From the NCBI RefSeq assembly GCF_036417845.1, contig NC_089991.1:13299001-13363000 (forward strand): 64,000 bases of DNA, read 5' to 3'. The DNA comes from Apteryx mantelli (taxonomy: Eukaryota > Chordata > Aves > Apterygiformes > Apterygidae). The position numbers and the translations under genes were made by a program. Below, piece by piece: positions 50,901 through 63,240 of this stretch. A model generated the notes under the pieces. It did not search any database, was not told the origin of the DNA, and was given only the letters and a program-made list of their open reading frames with translations. Each line of letters begins with the position of its first letter. The first letter of the stretch is position 1.

Positions 50901-52750
50901 GTTCCTCGCTTTTCAATGGAGAGCCTCCACAGTCCGGAGACCTGCCACATAAAACCCTCCGTAACTGCTGTTGTGATTTCTTGTACCAAGCATCTACCAG
51001 TTTGCAAAAATACCTGGGTGTTACAGGATCGTGATTGCTTCTGTTCCTGGGCCTGCTAGAGGGCAAAGATCACCCCATCCCATCACTTGGCCAATGCCAA
51101 CGTGAGGCTCAGAGCTTAGGATTCAGTTTAATTCGTGCTGGCAACCCCCTAACCATTTGCCAGCTACCACTCATTCCCCCCACTAACACTTTTCCAAAAA
51201 AAAATAACCTGGCACTTTAATCACATCTCCCAAAAATGAGCCTGAACCTGGGGCTATACTTCCTCCCAAATCCCTCAATTTTCCCTGTTTCACAGCACGA
51301 GAGGAGGGGTGGCCCCAGCACCATTTTTAACCAAGGGGAAAATGAGGCAGAAGAAAAAGACATAACATGCCCAAGGATGGCAAAAAGGGAACAGAATCCA
51401 GTCCCAGGAGCCCAAGACCATGTTGTAATTCACAATATACCACTGCCACCTTGTTCACCCTGGAAAGGCTAGATTGCTTTGTAGGTTACTCTTCCTCATG
51501 TGGATTTTTTGCCCTTGAAGCCTCAGGAATACCCTCATTCATGAGGAACATTTATTAGGAAGTAGACCTTGGGGAATTCTCCCAAACCTTAATTGAAAGT
51601 GCTGCTTAACTAGGAGAGCTTCTTTTGTCTGTTAATTGAAACAGGTTCTTACTGACAAAACTCTCCATGAATTTTAAGTGTGTTGGGGGGGGAGGGGAGT
51701 GGGAACGGCGCGGATGAAAAAATGCCCTCAATAAATTGGATTTCACCACTTTGAAATGTGCCATGTCAGTTCTTGTGGTTCTCCAAGTGTCCAAGAGCCT
51801 TTCTAGATATGCAGGGTCTGAATTTCAAGTATTTAAAAAAGAAAAAGGATTGGAGGGAAAAAAACCTTGTGTCTATTTTACATGTACATATTTTCCTGGG
51901 AGCAAGCAAGGAGTCAAAGTCCACACTGTCACCTGCCAACTGCATGAGGACTTCTGCCCTGCCAAAACCCACAGGCTGAAATCACCCTGACACCACTCTT
52001 TGCTACCTCCAACACTTGTTTGATCAGATTTTTCCTGGAGAGACACCTGCCCTGCTGCAAACAGTGGACAAAACAGCAAGGAGGGCTTGGCTCACCCTGT
52101 GCAGACTTCTCTGAGACGCTTGATTATAGAGAGCTGCCTGGGGCAGCAGTAATTTTACACCCCTTGGCCAAGGCAGACCTCCCTCTGCTCCTGTACTGCC
52201 CAGGCAGGCCTGAGCGACACAAGCCTCACAGCACATACCAGCTGCTTCATCTTCCTGACAGCTTCCCATTACTGGGAATTTGAAGTCCATAGGAGACCAG
52301 CTTCAGCCAGTCTACAGAACAACCACCAGCTGTTCTGGGGACTACAGGCTGTCCTGCCAAACGCCAACCTGGCCCCAAAATGTCACTTTTCTAAACAAGC
52401 ATCCATAAAATGGCAGTGCAAGACAACTCACAGTGTACCGGGAACCAGTCTGGGACAGCAACAACCCCCCCCCAAAATGTTCGTGTTTGGAAATCACTGC
52501 AGTGATGCAATATTGCAGAAGCTGCCCCTTCCTCTCAGAAGATACTGAGGATGCTCTCTCAGGACCATATCCATCCTGTCTGCTGCTCAGGGGCTTTGCT
52601 GAGTTGCAGTTGACCTCTGCTTCCCCTGAAGTCAGCAGAGACAGACCCGTCGGGGTGCACAGGAGTTGGACGCACCCATGGGGCTGGGTGCTTGCAGCCT
52701 GTATTGACTGTCTGGAGACAGTCCTAATTCAGGTAAGTGCCTGCAGCGAG

Positions 52751-52808
52751 TTCAGGCATGCTCTAGCAACCGTCACAAATTCAGGCATGCTCTGGTGACC
52801 GTCTCCTG
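52751..52808 (+). repeat. 29-bp tandem duplication
   Basis: Two adjacent copies beginning TTCAGGCATGCTCT, at 52751 and 52780, differing at several positions in the second half. Confidence 0.85.
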
Positions 52809-52909
52809 AGCGGGCAAGTGCTTAAGGGCCAGCCAGTGCATTAACATACCAGCAGGATGCTCCCAGGGCCAGCACACTCCAAGGTCGTGGCCAGGCCAGG
52901 CAGAGGTCA

Positions 52910-53035
52910 GATCTTTTATTAGACCAGCTGACACAGTTGGAAAAACTGGCACATTTTGGGCACACGGATATTCCTCAAGCCCAAAAGCACATCTGTTTTT
53001 TTCCTAAAGGTATTAGCTAGGCTAATAAAAGATAC
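52910..53035. mobile_element. Old interspersed element with inverted-repeat ends
   Basis: GATCTTTTATTAGACC at 52910-52925 is matched in inverse orientation by GGCTAATAAAAGATAC at 53020-53035. The interior (ACCAGCTGACACAGTTGG and CACATTTTGGGCACACGG) resembles an interspersed repeat that I have met in bird, turtle and crocodilian sequences. I cannot name the family with certainty. The right end also forms a small hairpin (TATTAGC-TAG-GCTAATA, 53011-53027). No coding capacity. Confidence 0.55.
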
Positions 53036-55966
53036 TACCTCTCCACACAAACATTTCCACCCTTAAAAAATACCAGAGGCTGTAATGCTCACCAACCCAG
53101 GAGAAATATAAATGGAGAGCAGGGACCGGTGTGGAATACAGAAGACACCTGCAATATCTTTTTCACTTTCACCCACTAAAACGTTACTGATAAAGCATAT
53201 ACTTGGCCCCCCACAAGTGCAGCATCAGGGCTCCTGGTATCCAAGCTGCTTCTTGCCTCCCTGATTTCCAGAACAGTTTTTGAGGCTGCATGAGCTAAAC
53301 AGCATTTGCATGTGAAGTATGTTGCATCAGTTTATCTGATCCCAAGTTACAGCATCAGTTCCATCTTCACCTCTTCAGGGGCTCAAAGCAAAGCAGATGC
53401 AATAGGAATCACCCTCTGATGTCCCTTCTACACCTCCACCCTGGTGCTGGACCTATCCCATTCACTCAGACACCAGCTCATGTTTTCAGCCCACAGGAGT
53501 TAATACACCAGCAGTAACATGTGCTGCTTCATATCCCACCAGCTAGTTGGACCAGGAAACCAACCATTAAACACCTCTCCTGGCTTCTCTATGCGGGGAC
53601 AACTCCCCCATGCCAGGAAAACAGCTAGGCGCCAACGTCCCTGTAGAGCCACCAGGCGAAGCATCCCCATCCTGTGCCAGGTACCCTGCATGGACTCCCT
53701 CCCACCTGCCTGCACAGTGCATCACAGCACAGACGTCTTGGGCAGCCGCCTGGCCTCAGTTCCTCTCTCAGATGTAAATCCCCAAGACCGGCGTTGCATC
53801 AGAATAGCCAAGGAACGAATCAAGGCCGCCAGAGAAGATTTAAAATGGACTAAGCTATGCATTTAGATTTTAGGCACTGATAGCATCTTGCAGTCGTATT
53901 TCAATCAACGCTGCTGTGGTTGCTCTCCCTGAGCAGGGCTGTCCCGTTAATCCCCCACATTCCTCTGTCACAGACTAGAGTCACCTGGACACAAAAATGA
54001 TCCAAAATGATTCATTATCCCCAGCCATTCCCCATCCTTTGGGGCCACATCTGACCCAAAAGCACCATCCTACTTGAAGTACCACCATCAGCCCTGCTGC
54101 CCTCATAGGACTAGCACCAGAAATGTAACATGGCCCTTTCTTCTAAGCCAGCAACACCCCTTCCTGCTTGGTCATGGTCTTTGCCCATGGCAGACCCCAC
54201 GCAGGCTATGTCCTGGCACGTGGAGACAGGATGGATCCTCCATCAAAGCCAACGGGAACATGAATGCCCAGCAGCCTCCAGCCTGTTCACCATCCTACCC
54301 TTCTTTTGGGAAAGGCCATGCCAGGTGGGCAAGGCCCAAAAGAGACATACTCCCTGGCCACGTGGCAGATGCACTTGGCCATAGTTTCTCTCTGCACAAC
54401 CAGCCTGACCTAGTCAGCACATCTCTACAGCCTCACTGACGAAGGCTCCAAGCTCTCAGGCTGCAGGGCCTTATAAGACTGTGGAAAAAGCAGATGGTGG
54501 TTGGGAAGGAAGAGGGATATTCAGCAAGAATTTGGGTTTTCTCAAGGCTGACGCAGCAGGAGGCAGATTTAAGAGAGCAGCAGGCACGCAGAGCAGACAC
54601 GCCACTTCAGAGGATGGAGGGGGATACTACGTGGGGATTATAATCCTTTTTGACCATACGGGAGAGCCATCAGGCGAGACGCAAATCTCTCCACATCGCT
54701 GACAGAATTAAGAAGGATGACAGTCTGACAGACACCTCTACCCAATGTGCCCGAGGAGGAGAGTAGGCTACCACAGGCGAAAATGGACACCCCTTACTGC
54801 ATGAACAACCAACAATATGCCCTGGCAAAATGAGACAAAAAACACTTCCTCTCCCCACTTTATGTTACTGATGAGATTTCCAAGACGTTTTGGGTTTCCT
54901 GACAGAAGAAGATGGACAACATGACAGAGCCGCTTGGAGAGAGTCTCTGGCCAAGACAACCTACGTCTCCAAGACTTTGCATTAGACCAGGTCAGCAACA
55001 GGGCTGAACTCTGGGCATGCCCCACTCTAAGTACCAGGGCAGCTCCTCCTGGGTTACCCCACATTTAAGAATATTTTGACCTTCCTAAATTCTCCCAGGA
55101 GAGCTCACATCCCCTGAAGATAGCACTGAGGGTCTCGGCCCCTTCCTTGGGCAGTGGACTGCAGTCATGGTGCCTGGGCAAGGCATGAATGAGCTACCCC
55201 CACTCCAACGTATTCCTGCTTTTTGGGAGTACAAGACAACTGAGGAACAAACAACCCACTCCCCTTGCACGCACTGTGCAGCCTGCGGTCACATGCAGGA
55301 TTTACAGCTCAGTATTGATTCATCTTCTGCAAGCTCTGCCATTACAGTCAATGGCTTTTGCAGGAAAACAATATGAATCATAAGCTACAGGCTGCCCTCT
55401 CCCTACATCCGCACTGCATGACTCACCAAGGCTTTTCAGGGGTCTTGGAACGACATGCTGCTCTGCTCCTCCGCATCTGGGGACAGGCACGGAAAGACGG
55501 TGTGCAGGATACTCATCACACACGGTTCCCTCCCAGTGGCACCATCTCCCTTAGGCACTCAGAGGCTGCAACATGACAGCTTCCGGACCCTGAGGTTTGT
55601 GAAATGGTCCCCAAGATAGCAGCATCAACACATTCCCTCCACCTAGACTTCACAGAAGAGATACCCTGGCTCCTCCTTCCCCCTGTCTCAGGCTCAAAAC
55701 TGCTGGCGCATGTGTGACTGCACACTGTAAGAATGCAAAAAGCAACATCGTCACCTCAGCCAAAAGTATCTCATTACCCAAGAACCTAAGAGTAGTTCTG
55801 AGGTCCAAAGTCCCTTCAGGAGCAGGGCTAGAAACATGTGCTAGATAGATTGGAAACCTTAGCCTTCCATGGCCATAAAACAATTACAAGATATAGGACC
55901 TTAATATCTTGCTTCTCTCTCTCCATCTGAGTCCTAACATAATTCTAGCAGGCTCTAACTCAACAG

Positions 55967-55986
55967 AAAAAAAAAAAAAAAAAAAA
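55967..55986 (+). repeat. 20-base A homopolymer
   Basis: An uninterrupted A run. No retrogene or SINE body is recognisable in front of it, so it need not be a retroposon tail. Confidence 0.85.
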
Positions 55987-58851
55987 CACTCAATTTACTA
56001 CATCTGGAAGGTGAAATTCCACAACCAAAACCCTTTTAAACAAAACTCTCTTCATCTACCCTAGTCTCTAGACCACTAACGGATAAAAGAGCAGCTGCCG
56101 GGGAATTGCAAATCATTGGACAGCACCTTGGTTCCCCGCTCTCCCTTGTTGCGGGCTCACTATGATAAAGAGACAGCTAAAAATACAATTTTCCCAGAGA
56201 AGCAATTTCTGGAGCTGTCACAGGGACATTAGACAAGTGGAAAGTGTTGGGTCTGCCTTGTGCAGTAAAAGGGGAGGTGTGTGGTAGGGTGTTTTCCCTT
56301 ATGATGCTCTGCTGAAACTGGAGACTTGTTGGCAGGAAGCACTGATGTAGGAGTCTAGTAGAGGAATGAAAGTAAAACAGCAAACAAAAGGCCCAAAATC
56401 CCAGCGGCTGCCAAGGAACAGGTTAACCAAAATGTTCTGGAGACTAGAGACATTCAACATGCCAGAACACACAGAAAACCAACATCACCTTGCCGTAGTT
56501 TAGCCCGCCAGCTGCCACCCTCCCACATGCAACTATGACAGCCAAGCTGAAACACCCCAGGCCTTGCCCTTTCTTTTTGGGCACAGAAGGATGCTGGCAG
56601 AAGCCAAGGTGGTCAGTGCTGACCCCATGGTCCCCCAGGTCAGGGCGGGCTGGTGGAGTTTTCCACGGATGCAGCAGCCCTGGAGCCCCCAGCTCCAGAC
56701 ACAGCATTTCCTCCCGCCTGCAGCCCAGCAGGGAAGAGTGACTCCAGCCTCTCCATGCCAGGTGTTCAGGTATGGTAAGGAAAAGGCTGAAAAAAAGGCT
56801 TTAAGGGCCCCTTTCACCAAATCAATGGCACATTTCATCACTGGATTCTCAGGAGAGGAGCTGGGATTTCGACTGAGAATTGTAACTTTTCCAGATGTCC
56901 CTGCACTCGCACAGTCCTTCCTGCTGGAAGAGCCAAGCATGGAGGCTAGAAAGTTTTGCCATACCAAGGGAAGCAGCTCCAGCTTTCTGTATGGCTGCAC
57001 CAGAAAGGCTGAAGCACAAAATCCCAGGAGAGCTCCCTCTCTGCCCGTCTCCACAGGAGATGGCCAAAGAATAATAAAAGTCAGCGGCCTCTTTGGATAC
57101 ATCCCTCCTCGCTCTTCTCTCAGTGCTGTTTTCCACCTGCCCCTTCCCAGCACATCTCCATCCTCACGCCTGGCTGGAAACGCCCTGAGATACAAACCAG
57201 AGAAGGGAAGCTCGCTGGGACCACCTCCATCTGTCCCCTGTCCAAGGGGGTTGCACAGGCTTGGGCAACCAAAGAAACACCCCCAAATCAAACACCATTA
57301 TAAAAGGTGGAAAGAAAGCCGACAGGAGTGTGTCTGCACGCGCAGGGGCAGGGTAGTGCTATTTACACCTTACTGCTCTATAGCAGGGACATGCTTGGCT
57401 GTGCAGTATTTCATCACGACACACTACTGAAAAAAATATTAATCATTCTCTGTTCACTCCAGCCTAGTTTTTGACTTGTAAGGCATCTCTTTTCTTCTGT
57501 TTAAATTACCACCAATGGTGCATTAAAACATGTCCTGTTTTAAAGTAGTGACAGTTCGACACAGAAAGAAAAGGGGAAAAAACAAAACGACCTTTAACAA
57601 AAAATACATTTAGCTGCAATGGGTTTTCCACCCTCATTCAAAACCAATTCTGAAGCAAAACAAAACAAAACAGACCCACTGTCTTCGCAAAGATACAGGA
57701 AATGGGAAAGGCCCTATGTTTCTGAGCTTTCCAGTTATTCCAGACACATGCACCCCACAAAGCGCCGACACCAGTTGCCAGCAAAGCCATGCACTGGCCC
57801 CTGCCATAGCCAGGAGTCACAGCCTCAAGGAGGACATGACAGCTCTAGGCAGAAATGGGAGGAAATTCCTGGGTTGCAGCCTGTAGGTGGGATCATAAAG
57901 CAAACATCAACAGGAGAAGGCAAGCCAACAGGAGAGCTTGCAGACATGCAGGATTAGGGTCTCGGCTGGGGGCGAGATCAGGACAAAAAGCCCTATCAGG
58001 ATATTCTGGCTCTGCTGTATCCAAACACTGATGCTCTCCAAGATGGACGGGCATCAAGAACCAGTTGCAGCACTGTCACCTTTTCCATCACTCCCAAAGA
58101 GGACTGCCAATGCACTCAACCACCCTGCTGGAGGCCAACTGGTTTTTTTTTCTGCCATATAAAGCCATGCACGTTTTTTTCTATTGTTTAATTTCCTTCT
58201 TCTCCACCCATTTCAAGTTCACTCAGAAGTGAAGAACTTATTTCCTATTGAATTCATCTTGGTTGTTTTATCTGGAAAACGACAACTTCCTCTACCATGG
58301 TCCCCATGCACAGCTGACAGGAGCAGGCATGGTGCTGTTTATCTCCCTGTTTATGCCTCAGCCCCAAAAGAGCCAGCCCAGCCCTGGTGAAAAAAAAGAA
58401 TTCTCTCAAGATTAAAGTAACAAAGCTGCTGCTTTCTTGTTGGAAGAAGCTGCTGTTTTAAGGCTCTCTGTGACAAGGTAGCATTGCAAAGCGCTGGCTT
58501 TCCAAGCCCCCCAAGCACAGGTAACACGAGGAACACACTCCCCGTGTTACATTGCAGCAGCACCCAGACAAGAACACGGGAAGGGAAGGCCCTTGCCCCC
58601 AGGAGGTTGCAATGGGATCCTGCTGCTCAGTCTCAGCTCTGCTCATCCCAGTATCAGCAGGAGCAAGTCTGCTCCCACAGACACAAAACACCAGCCTCCG
58701 AGTCAACCAAAGTCTTCCAAAAGACTCTGAAAGGTCGCCAAGTCAGCAAGACTTCTGAATCATCAGCAACATGGTGCTCGTTGGCGCCCTCCCATCAGCA
58801 GGGGACAACCTGGCTGCACAGTGATGGAGTCAAAAAACAAAAGACTTGCAC

Positions 58852-58876
58852 AAAACAAACAAACAAACAAACAAAA
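58852..58876 (+). repeat. (AAAC)n microsatellite
   Basis: About six AAAC units. Confidence 0.9.
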
Positions 58877-60683
58877 GAAACCCTGATATACACTAAAGCC
58901 CAAGGAATTCACTCGTAGCTGACTTAATGGTAGAATTCCTTCCAGAAGGGACTATAAGGTGCTTTATGGAGACTCCAGCCAGAAAGGCAATGCCATGTCA
59001 CGTGAAAAGAGCGGAACGTTAAAACAGTTCCCAGCTGCGCTGTTCTGATTCCCTTTAATCCTTTATTATTTTTATTTAATGCCATTTATGCTCCTCCAGA
59101 GCTGGGACATTTTAGGGCTTACAACCTGTGCCCTTTGCAACCACATTGCTCTGACTTTTGCAAAAGCAGTTTGTATCTTCTACTCCAAGCTTTTCAGCAG
59201 TGCCCACTGCAAAGCACAAAAGTCATTCACAGCCTGATGTCCCGGAGCAGTGTAGTTGACTCATTCATATTCATCCCTGCCTAATGCTTACCGCTTCTTT
59301 CTTCTCTTCCAGAGTTCCCAGCGCAGCACACTGGAAGAAGGAAGAATTGAAAGATATTGAGGGATTTAAGACTTGATGGAGCCAAGAAACATTCACTGAA
59401 GGCCTTTTAGTGCTGCATGCTGGGGGTGGTGGGTTTGGGAAAGAAAGTCTGGCTTAGCATCACTCGGTTCATGATCTTCTTACTCCTCGTAAAGCAGCAT
59501 GAGCTGGGAAGCAGCAAAAACACAGAAAAAAAAAAAAGCCCAAATCACCTCCAGAACACAGGTTGGCTCATGGAGCTGGCGTCACAGCCGCCCCCTCGCT
59601 CGACAATCCCACACCGTCTCTTCCTAGCAGCGATGTGCCGCGGGCTGCTATCAACACCTCTGGCAGGCAGCTGACTCACTCTGGACATCCCGAGATGATC
59701 CTGGGAGAAGCTACGGCTCTGGTGAGCTCTTGCTCCAAACCCCGCGCCAGGGCGGCAGGCGTCTTCAGGAGAGCGCCGAGAGCTCCCCAGCAGCTGCTTG
59801 GGACGGGGCAGAGCATCTCGGCAGGACAACGATCCTGCTGCCAGGCCCGGGAGCGGAGCCGCAGCACAAGAGGCAGCGCGCGGAGCAGCGGCCAGGCCGG
59901 AGCAGCGCCAGGGCACACCTGCCCGTGGGCGACTCCGGTCCTCGCGGGTGCCGCGGGAAGGCGGCGCGGGTCAGGAAGCGACGGTGCAGCCTGGCCCCTG
60001 TCCGTCCCCGCGGCGGCGGCAGGGCACCTCGATCCCGCCATCCTCGCGCCGTTCCGCAGGGCATCGGCCACCAGCTCCGACGGCCCCAGGACAACGCCCG
60101 CTCCCTGTCCTCCTCCCGCCGCTCGGCCCGGCCGGGGGGGACGGCGCGGTCGCTGCCGAGGCCGGCGCCCGGCCCGGGAGCCCACAGCGATGCGCCGCCG
60201 AGACCGCGGGGCGAGCACCGCCCTCCCCGGCCCCCACGGCCGCGCGCGGCGCCGCTTCGCGCCCGCCCGGGCGTCGCGCCCCGCCGCCCGCCCCGCGCCC
60301 TCGAGGGCCGCCGGCGTCCGCCCGGCCCCTGAGCGCGGGCGGCCGCCGCCGGAGCCCCCGCGCCCGCGAGCGGAGGCCCCGCGCCCGGGAAGCGAGCGGC
60401 GGCGGCGGCGGCGGCCGGGCCGAGGCCCCTGCTCGGCGGGGCGGGCTGCCGCGACCCCCGCCCGGGGCCTGCTCGGCGGGGCCGGGGAGCCCCTTCCGCA
60501 GGCGCCCCCCCGCCCCGGCGCGCACGGGCGGAGGGAGGGAAAGGCGGGCGGCAGCGGCAAGGCCGAGCCGGCGCCGGGGCACGGCGGGGCGGGCGCCGCG
60601 GCTCCCGGGCCGCGCTGCTCCGCCGCCCTTTGTCTGCGCGGCCCCGCGCCGGCCGCGGGCGCCCTCCCGCCCCGGCCCCGTAC

Positions 60684-60830
60684 CTGCATGCTCCGCGCCC
60701 GGCCGCGCCGCTTCGTCCCGCCGCCGCTTCGTCCCGCCGCCGCCGCCGGGAGCGCCGGGAGCGCCGCGCCGCCAGGCCGCCGCCGCCGCCGCCCGGCCCC
60801 GCTCGGCTCGGCCCGCCCCGCCCCGCCGGC
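60684..60830 (-). other. NDST1: Candidate non-coding exon 1 of NDST1
   Basis: The minus strand shows CATGCAG followed by GTACGG, a good donor (GT at 60683-60682), in the middle of the CpG island. It would splice to the acceptor at 34346-34345. The exon is almost pure G+C and contains GCC/GGC runs (60776-60795) and a perfect 16-bp tandem repeat at 60711-60742. GC boxes lie just upstream (60820-60875). The 5' end is arbitrary because no transcription start can be read from the sequence. Confidence 0.5.
60711..60742 (+). repeat. 16-bp perfect tandem repeat in candidate exon 1
   Basis: CTTCGTCCCGCCGCCG occurs twice with no spacer, followed by more GCC triplets. It lies in the proposed first exon, so length variation would alter the 5' UTR. 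Confidence 0.85.
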
Positions 60831-61120
60831 CGCGGCCTGGCACCGCCTCCGCCCGCGCCCCGCCCCTCAGCGCCCCGCCCCCCGCCGCCCCTTAGCGCGG
60901 CGCGCGCCGGCAGCGGGGCCCGTGGCAGCAGCGCCGGCTCCGCCCCCCCGCGCCCTGCCCGACACCCATCGCTGCGCTGCCGAAACGCCTCAGCGGCTCG
61001 GCCGGGCGAGCGGGGGCTGCCCCTGCCCCTGCCCCCCTCGCAGGGCAGCCCCGGGCTCAGCCCCGTCCCCGTGGAGCGGCGGCAGCTCGCGGCGTGTGGC
61101 GGGATCGGGCTCCGCCGCGC

Positions 61121-63160
61121 CGCGGTCTTTTCTCTCCCACGTCTCCCTACCCCGCAGAGGAGGAACGCGTTCCGTTCTGTGTCGTGTCGCGGCTGGGGGG
61201 ATTATCTTGAGTTAGGCGATAATCTCCCGACGAAAGCGTTCCCTACGACTCCCTGGGCCGGGAATGCGTTTGATGATCTCTTGGGCGATGTTCCTTCGGG
61301 GCCCGTCTCTCGCAGCTGCTCCCCGGGGCGACCGCGATGGGGCGTCCTGAAGGGTCAGGCCTCGGCAGCGCGCCTCGCTCTAACGGGAGCGTCGGGCTGA
61401 TGCCTCCTGCAAAGACTGCTTTTATCTTCCTGTTGGTGTGTTTGTGTGCATGCTCCATGTCATATTTTTGAAGCCAATTATGGCTGAGGTCGTCCCCATC
61501 CTCCTCCCCAGCCGCAGCACCGAGGCTTGGTTTCGAAGCGCTGGTTCATCAGCTTCCCCCCCCCCCCCGCCCGGCTCTGAGACGAGCTCAAGGTGCTCAT
61601 TGGAGTCGATAGCAGGCTGGGTCCCAGACCTGCACGCGCACAACCAAAACTCCCCTCGCTCCTCGCAGAGGGGAGAAGCATGAGTGACAGCTCACCGGCT
61701 CCATCCTGGCTCCTTCACCAGGGCTGCTCTGGGCACCGCAGGCGTGTAGGGACACACGCCGAGGGGAAGGGTGCCTGCATTAATCATCCGCACGAGCTGC
61801 CTGGCTCTGTCTCACCAGCCTGCAACGTGCAGTTGTGGCTGTCCCTGGCTGCTGGCTCCGGCTGGAGCATTGCAGAGGGGCCCAGGGTAGCGCGGCCTCC
61901 GGGGGCTGAGCGGAAACACCTGAAACGAGATGAGCTGATTCCTCTGAGACAGAGGAACAAGTCAAAACAGCGGAGGGAACCGCTGGGAGATCCTCACCCG
62001 TCCGACCCATCCCCAAGGCTCTGAGCTCCTATCCTGGGGTTTGACATGCTCCCATGTGACAGGGGATGCCTTGCCAAGGCATTTCAAAGCAACACTGAGA
62101 ATAAAACACCTTCTCTGAGATCTCCCGACATCCGTTCCAAGGCCCAACAGAAACTGCTGGTGTCGCATCTTCAGGGCGGTCCCAGCCCGGGTCTGTGTCG
62201 CATTATCCAGCGAGGCGTGAAGGCCCCATGAGGTTTCGTGTTCAGCCCACAGGGATGAGATGTGGCAGAAGATCTGTTTGGAATTTGGCTTTGGCACGGT
62301 ACCCTGGGAGAGCTTCCCACTTAATAGGAGGCAAGGAAGCAATTTTAATCAAATGAAACAAGCAGATAAACAAAAAAAAAAAAAAGGAAAATAATAGTGA
62401 AGGAGAAGCAAAGAACTGCAGACAATTATGACTACACATTTACTAATGCACTCCAAAGCATTCATGGAAGTCAAATACTTCTTATCCTTAAACATTTCAC
62501 TTCCCTCAGACATCTTTTCTCCAAAGATCTTTGAATATCTTGCCTAAACTCAAATAACTTGAAAGCTTAGAAAACAAATAGGGGCAAACAGGAAGTTTTT
62601 CAACTGTGAACTGCTGTAAAGTGTATTGAGGGAATTTTTTTCAGCTTTAAATGATTTGTAGACTCAGCCTGAAAATGTATCTGCAGTATGAATAGCTTAC
62701 TGAGGCATTGCTAACCTTTGTCAGAATTTTAGTAGAGGAGAGTCATGTACAAATTGTCATGCAAAAAGCCAACAATGAGTAATACAAATACACACGCAAA
62801 ACTCTGAGGACAATCTCCAGTGGTAAAGTTTTCCACTGATTAGTTACTTTTGAGAAAAAGGAATTTGTTGAACACTTGGTTTGGCATTTGCAAATACATT
62901 TTTTTTAAAGAATGACCTACCCACTGGAAACAGAAAATTTTTTCAGAAAGACATTTATATTTATTAATACCAGTTTTAACATTTTACATGAATATCAGGT
63001 AGCTTTTTTTCCTGTTTCTGTTTGTAAATACAAAGGAAACCAGTTCTTTTCCTGCATAATTTGACTTACAGGCTGTTCTTCAGCACATCTGTTGGAAAGA
63101 AGTTTAGCAGTTTTCTTCTGCATTGTCTCCAATTTATTAATCAACACCTTCAGTTTCCTA
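61121..63160. other. Flank upstream of the NDST1 promoter
   Basis: G+C falls quickly away from the CpG island, and from about 62340 the DNA is AT-rich. No coding exon recognised. By human synteny RPS14 and CD74 would lie further on, but no sequence of either is visible. Confidence 0.5.
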
Positions 63161-63240
63161 CTGCGTTAGAGCCAAATTATGATCCCATTGAAGTCAATGG
63201 CAGCATTTCCACTGATTTCATTAGGACCAGAAACTGGCTC
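63161..63240. repeat. Relic of a sauropsid CCATTGA/TCAATGG repeat
   Basis: GATCCCATTGAAGTCAATGG followed by CAGCATTTCCACTGATTTCA matches the hallmark of an old repeat abundant in turtles and crocodilians and present in birds. CCATTGA-AG-TCAATGG is a 7-bp inverted repeat. Better preserved than the copy at 22335. Exact family not known to me. Confidence 0.6.

Larger units (their letters stand above)
37621..52909 (-). other. NDST1 intron 1, middle part
   Basis: About 15 kb without a recognisable exon. It contains a 15-bp tandem repeat (40561-40599), an AAAC microsatellite (41933-41955), a 29-bp tandem duplication (52751-52808) and AT-richer patches at 39500-40060, 46850-47000 and 49370-49690 that are candidates for conserved non-coding elements. 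Confidence 0.5.
53036..59849 (-). other. NDST1 intron 1, 5' part
   Basis: No exon recognised. It contains a 20-base A run (55967-55986), an AAAC microsatellite (58852-58876) and a possible further CCATT/TCAATGG relic at 55335-55365. Confidence 0.5.
59850..61120 (-). promoter_or_regulatory. CpG island, probable NDST1 promoter
   Basis: A dense CpG-rich block with many CCGCCC/GGGCGG Sp1-type boxes (for example 60823-60870), no TATA box at a sensible place, and CGG-type triplet runs (60396-60414). It contains the exon 1 donor at 60684. TATA-less CpG-island promoters are usual for broadly expressed genes such as NDST1. Long open frames across it (up to 550 codons on the plus strand) result from the low stop-codon frequency of GC-rich DNA. 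Confidence 0.7.

Noticed and set aside
55967-55986. A20 run as the tail of a processed pseudogene
   Set aside because: No coding-like sequence lies in front of it and no target-site duplication was found.
59563-61215. 550-codon plus-strand open frame over the CpG island, with equally long minus-strand frames
   Set aside because: Composition is dominated by R, P, A and G, overlapping frames are open on both strands, and no domain is recognisable. Stop codons are rare in DNA this GC-rich.
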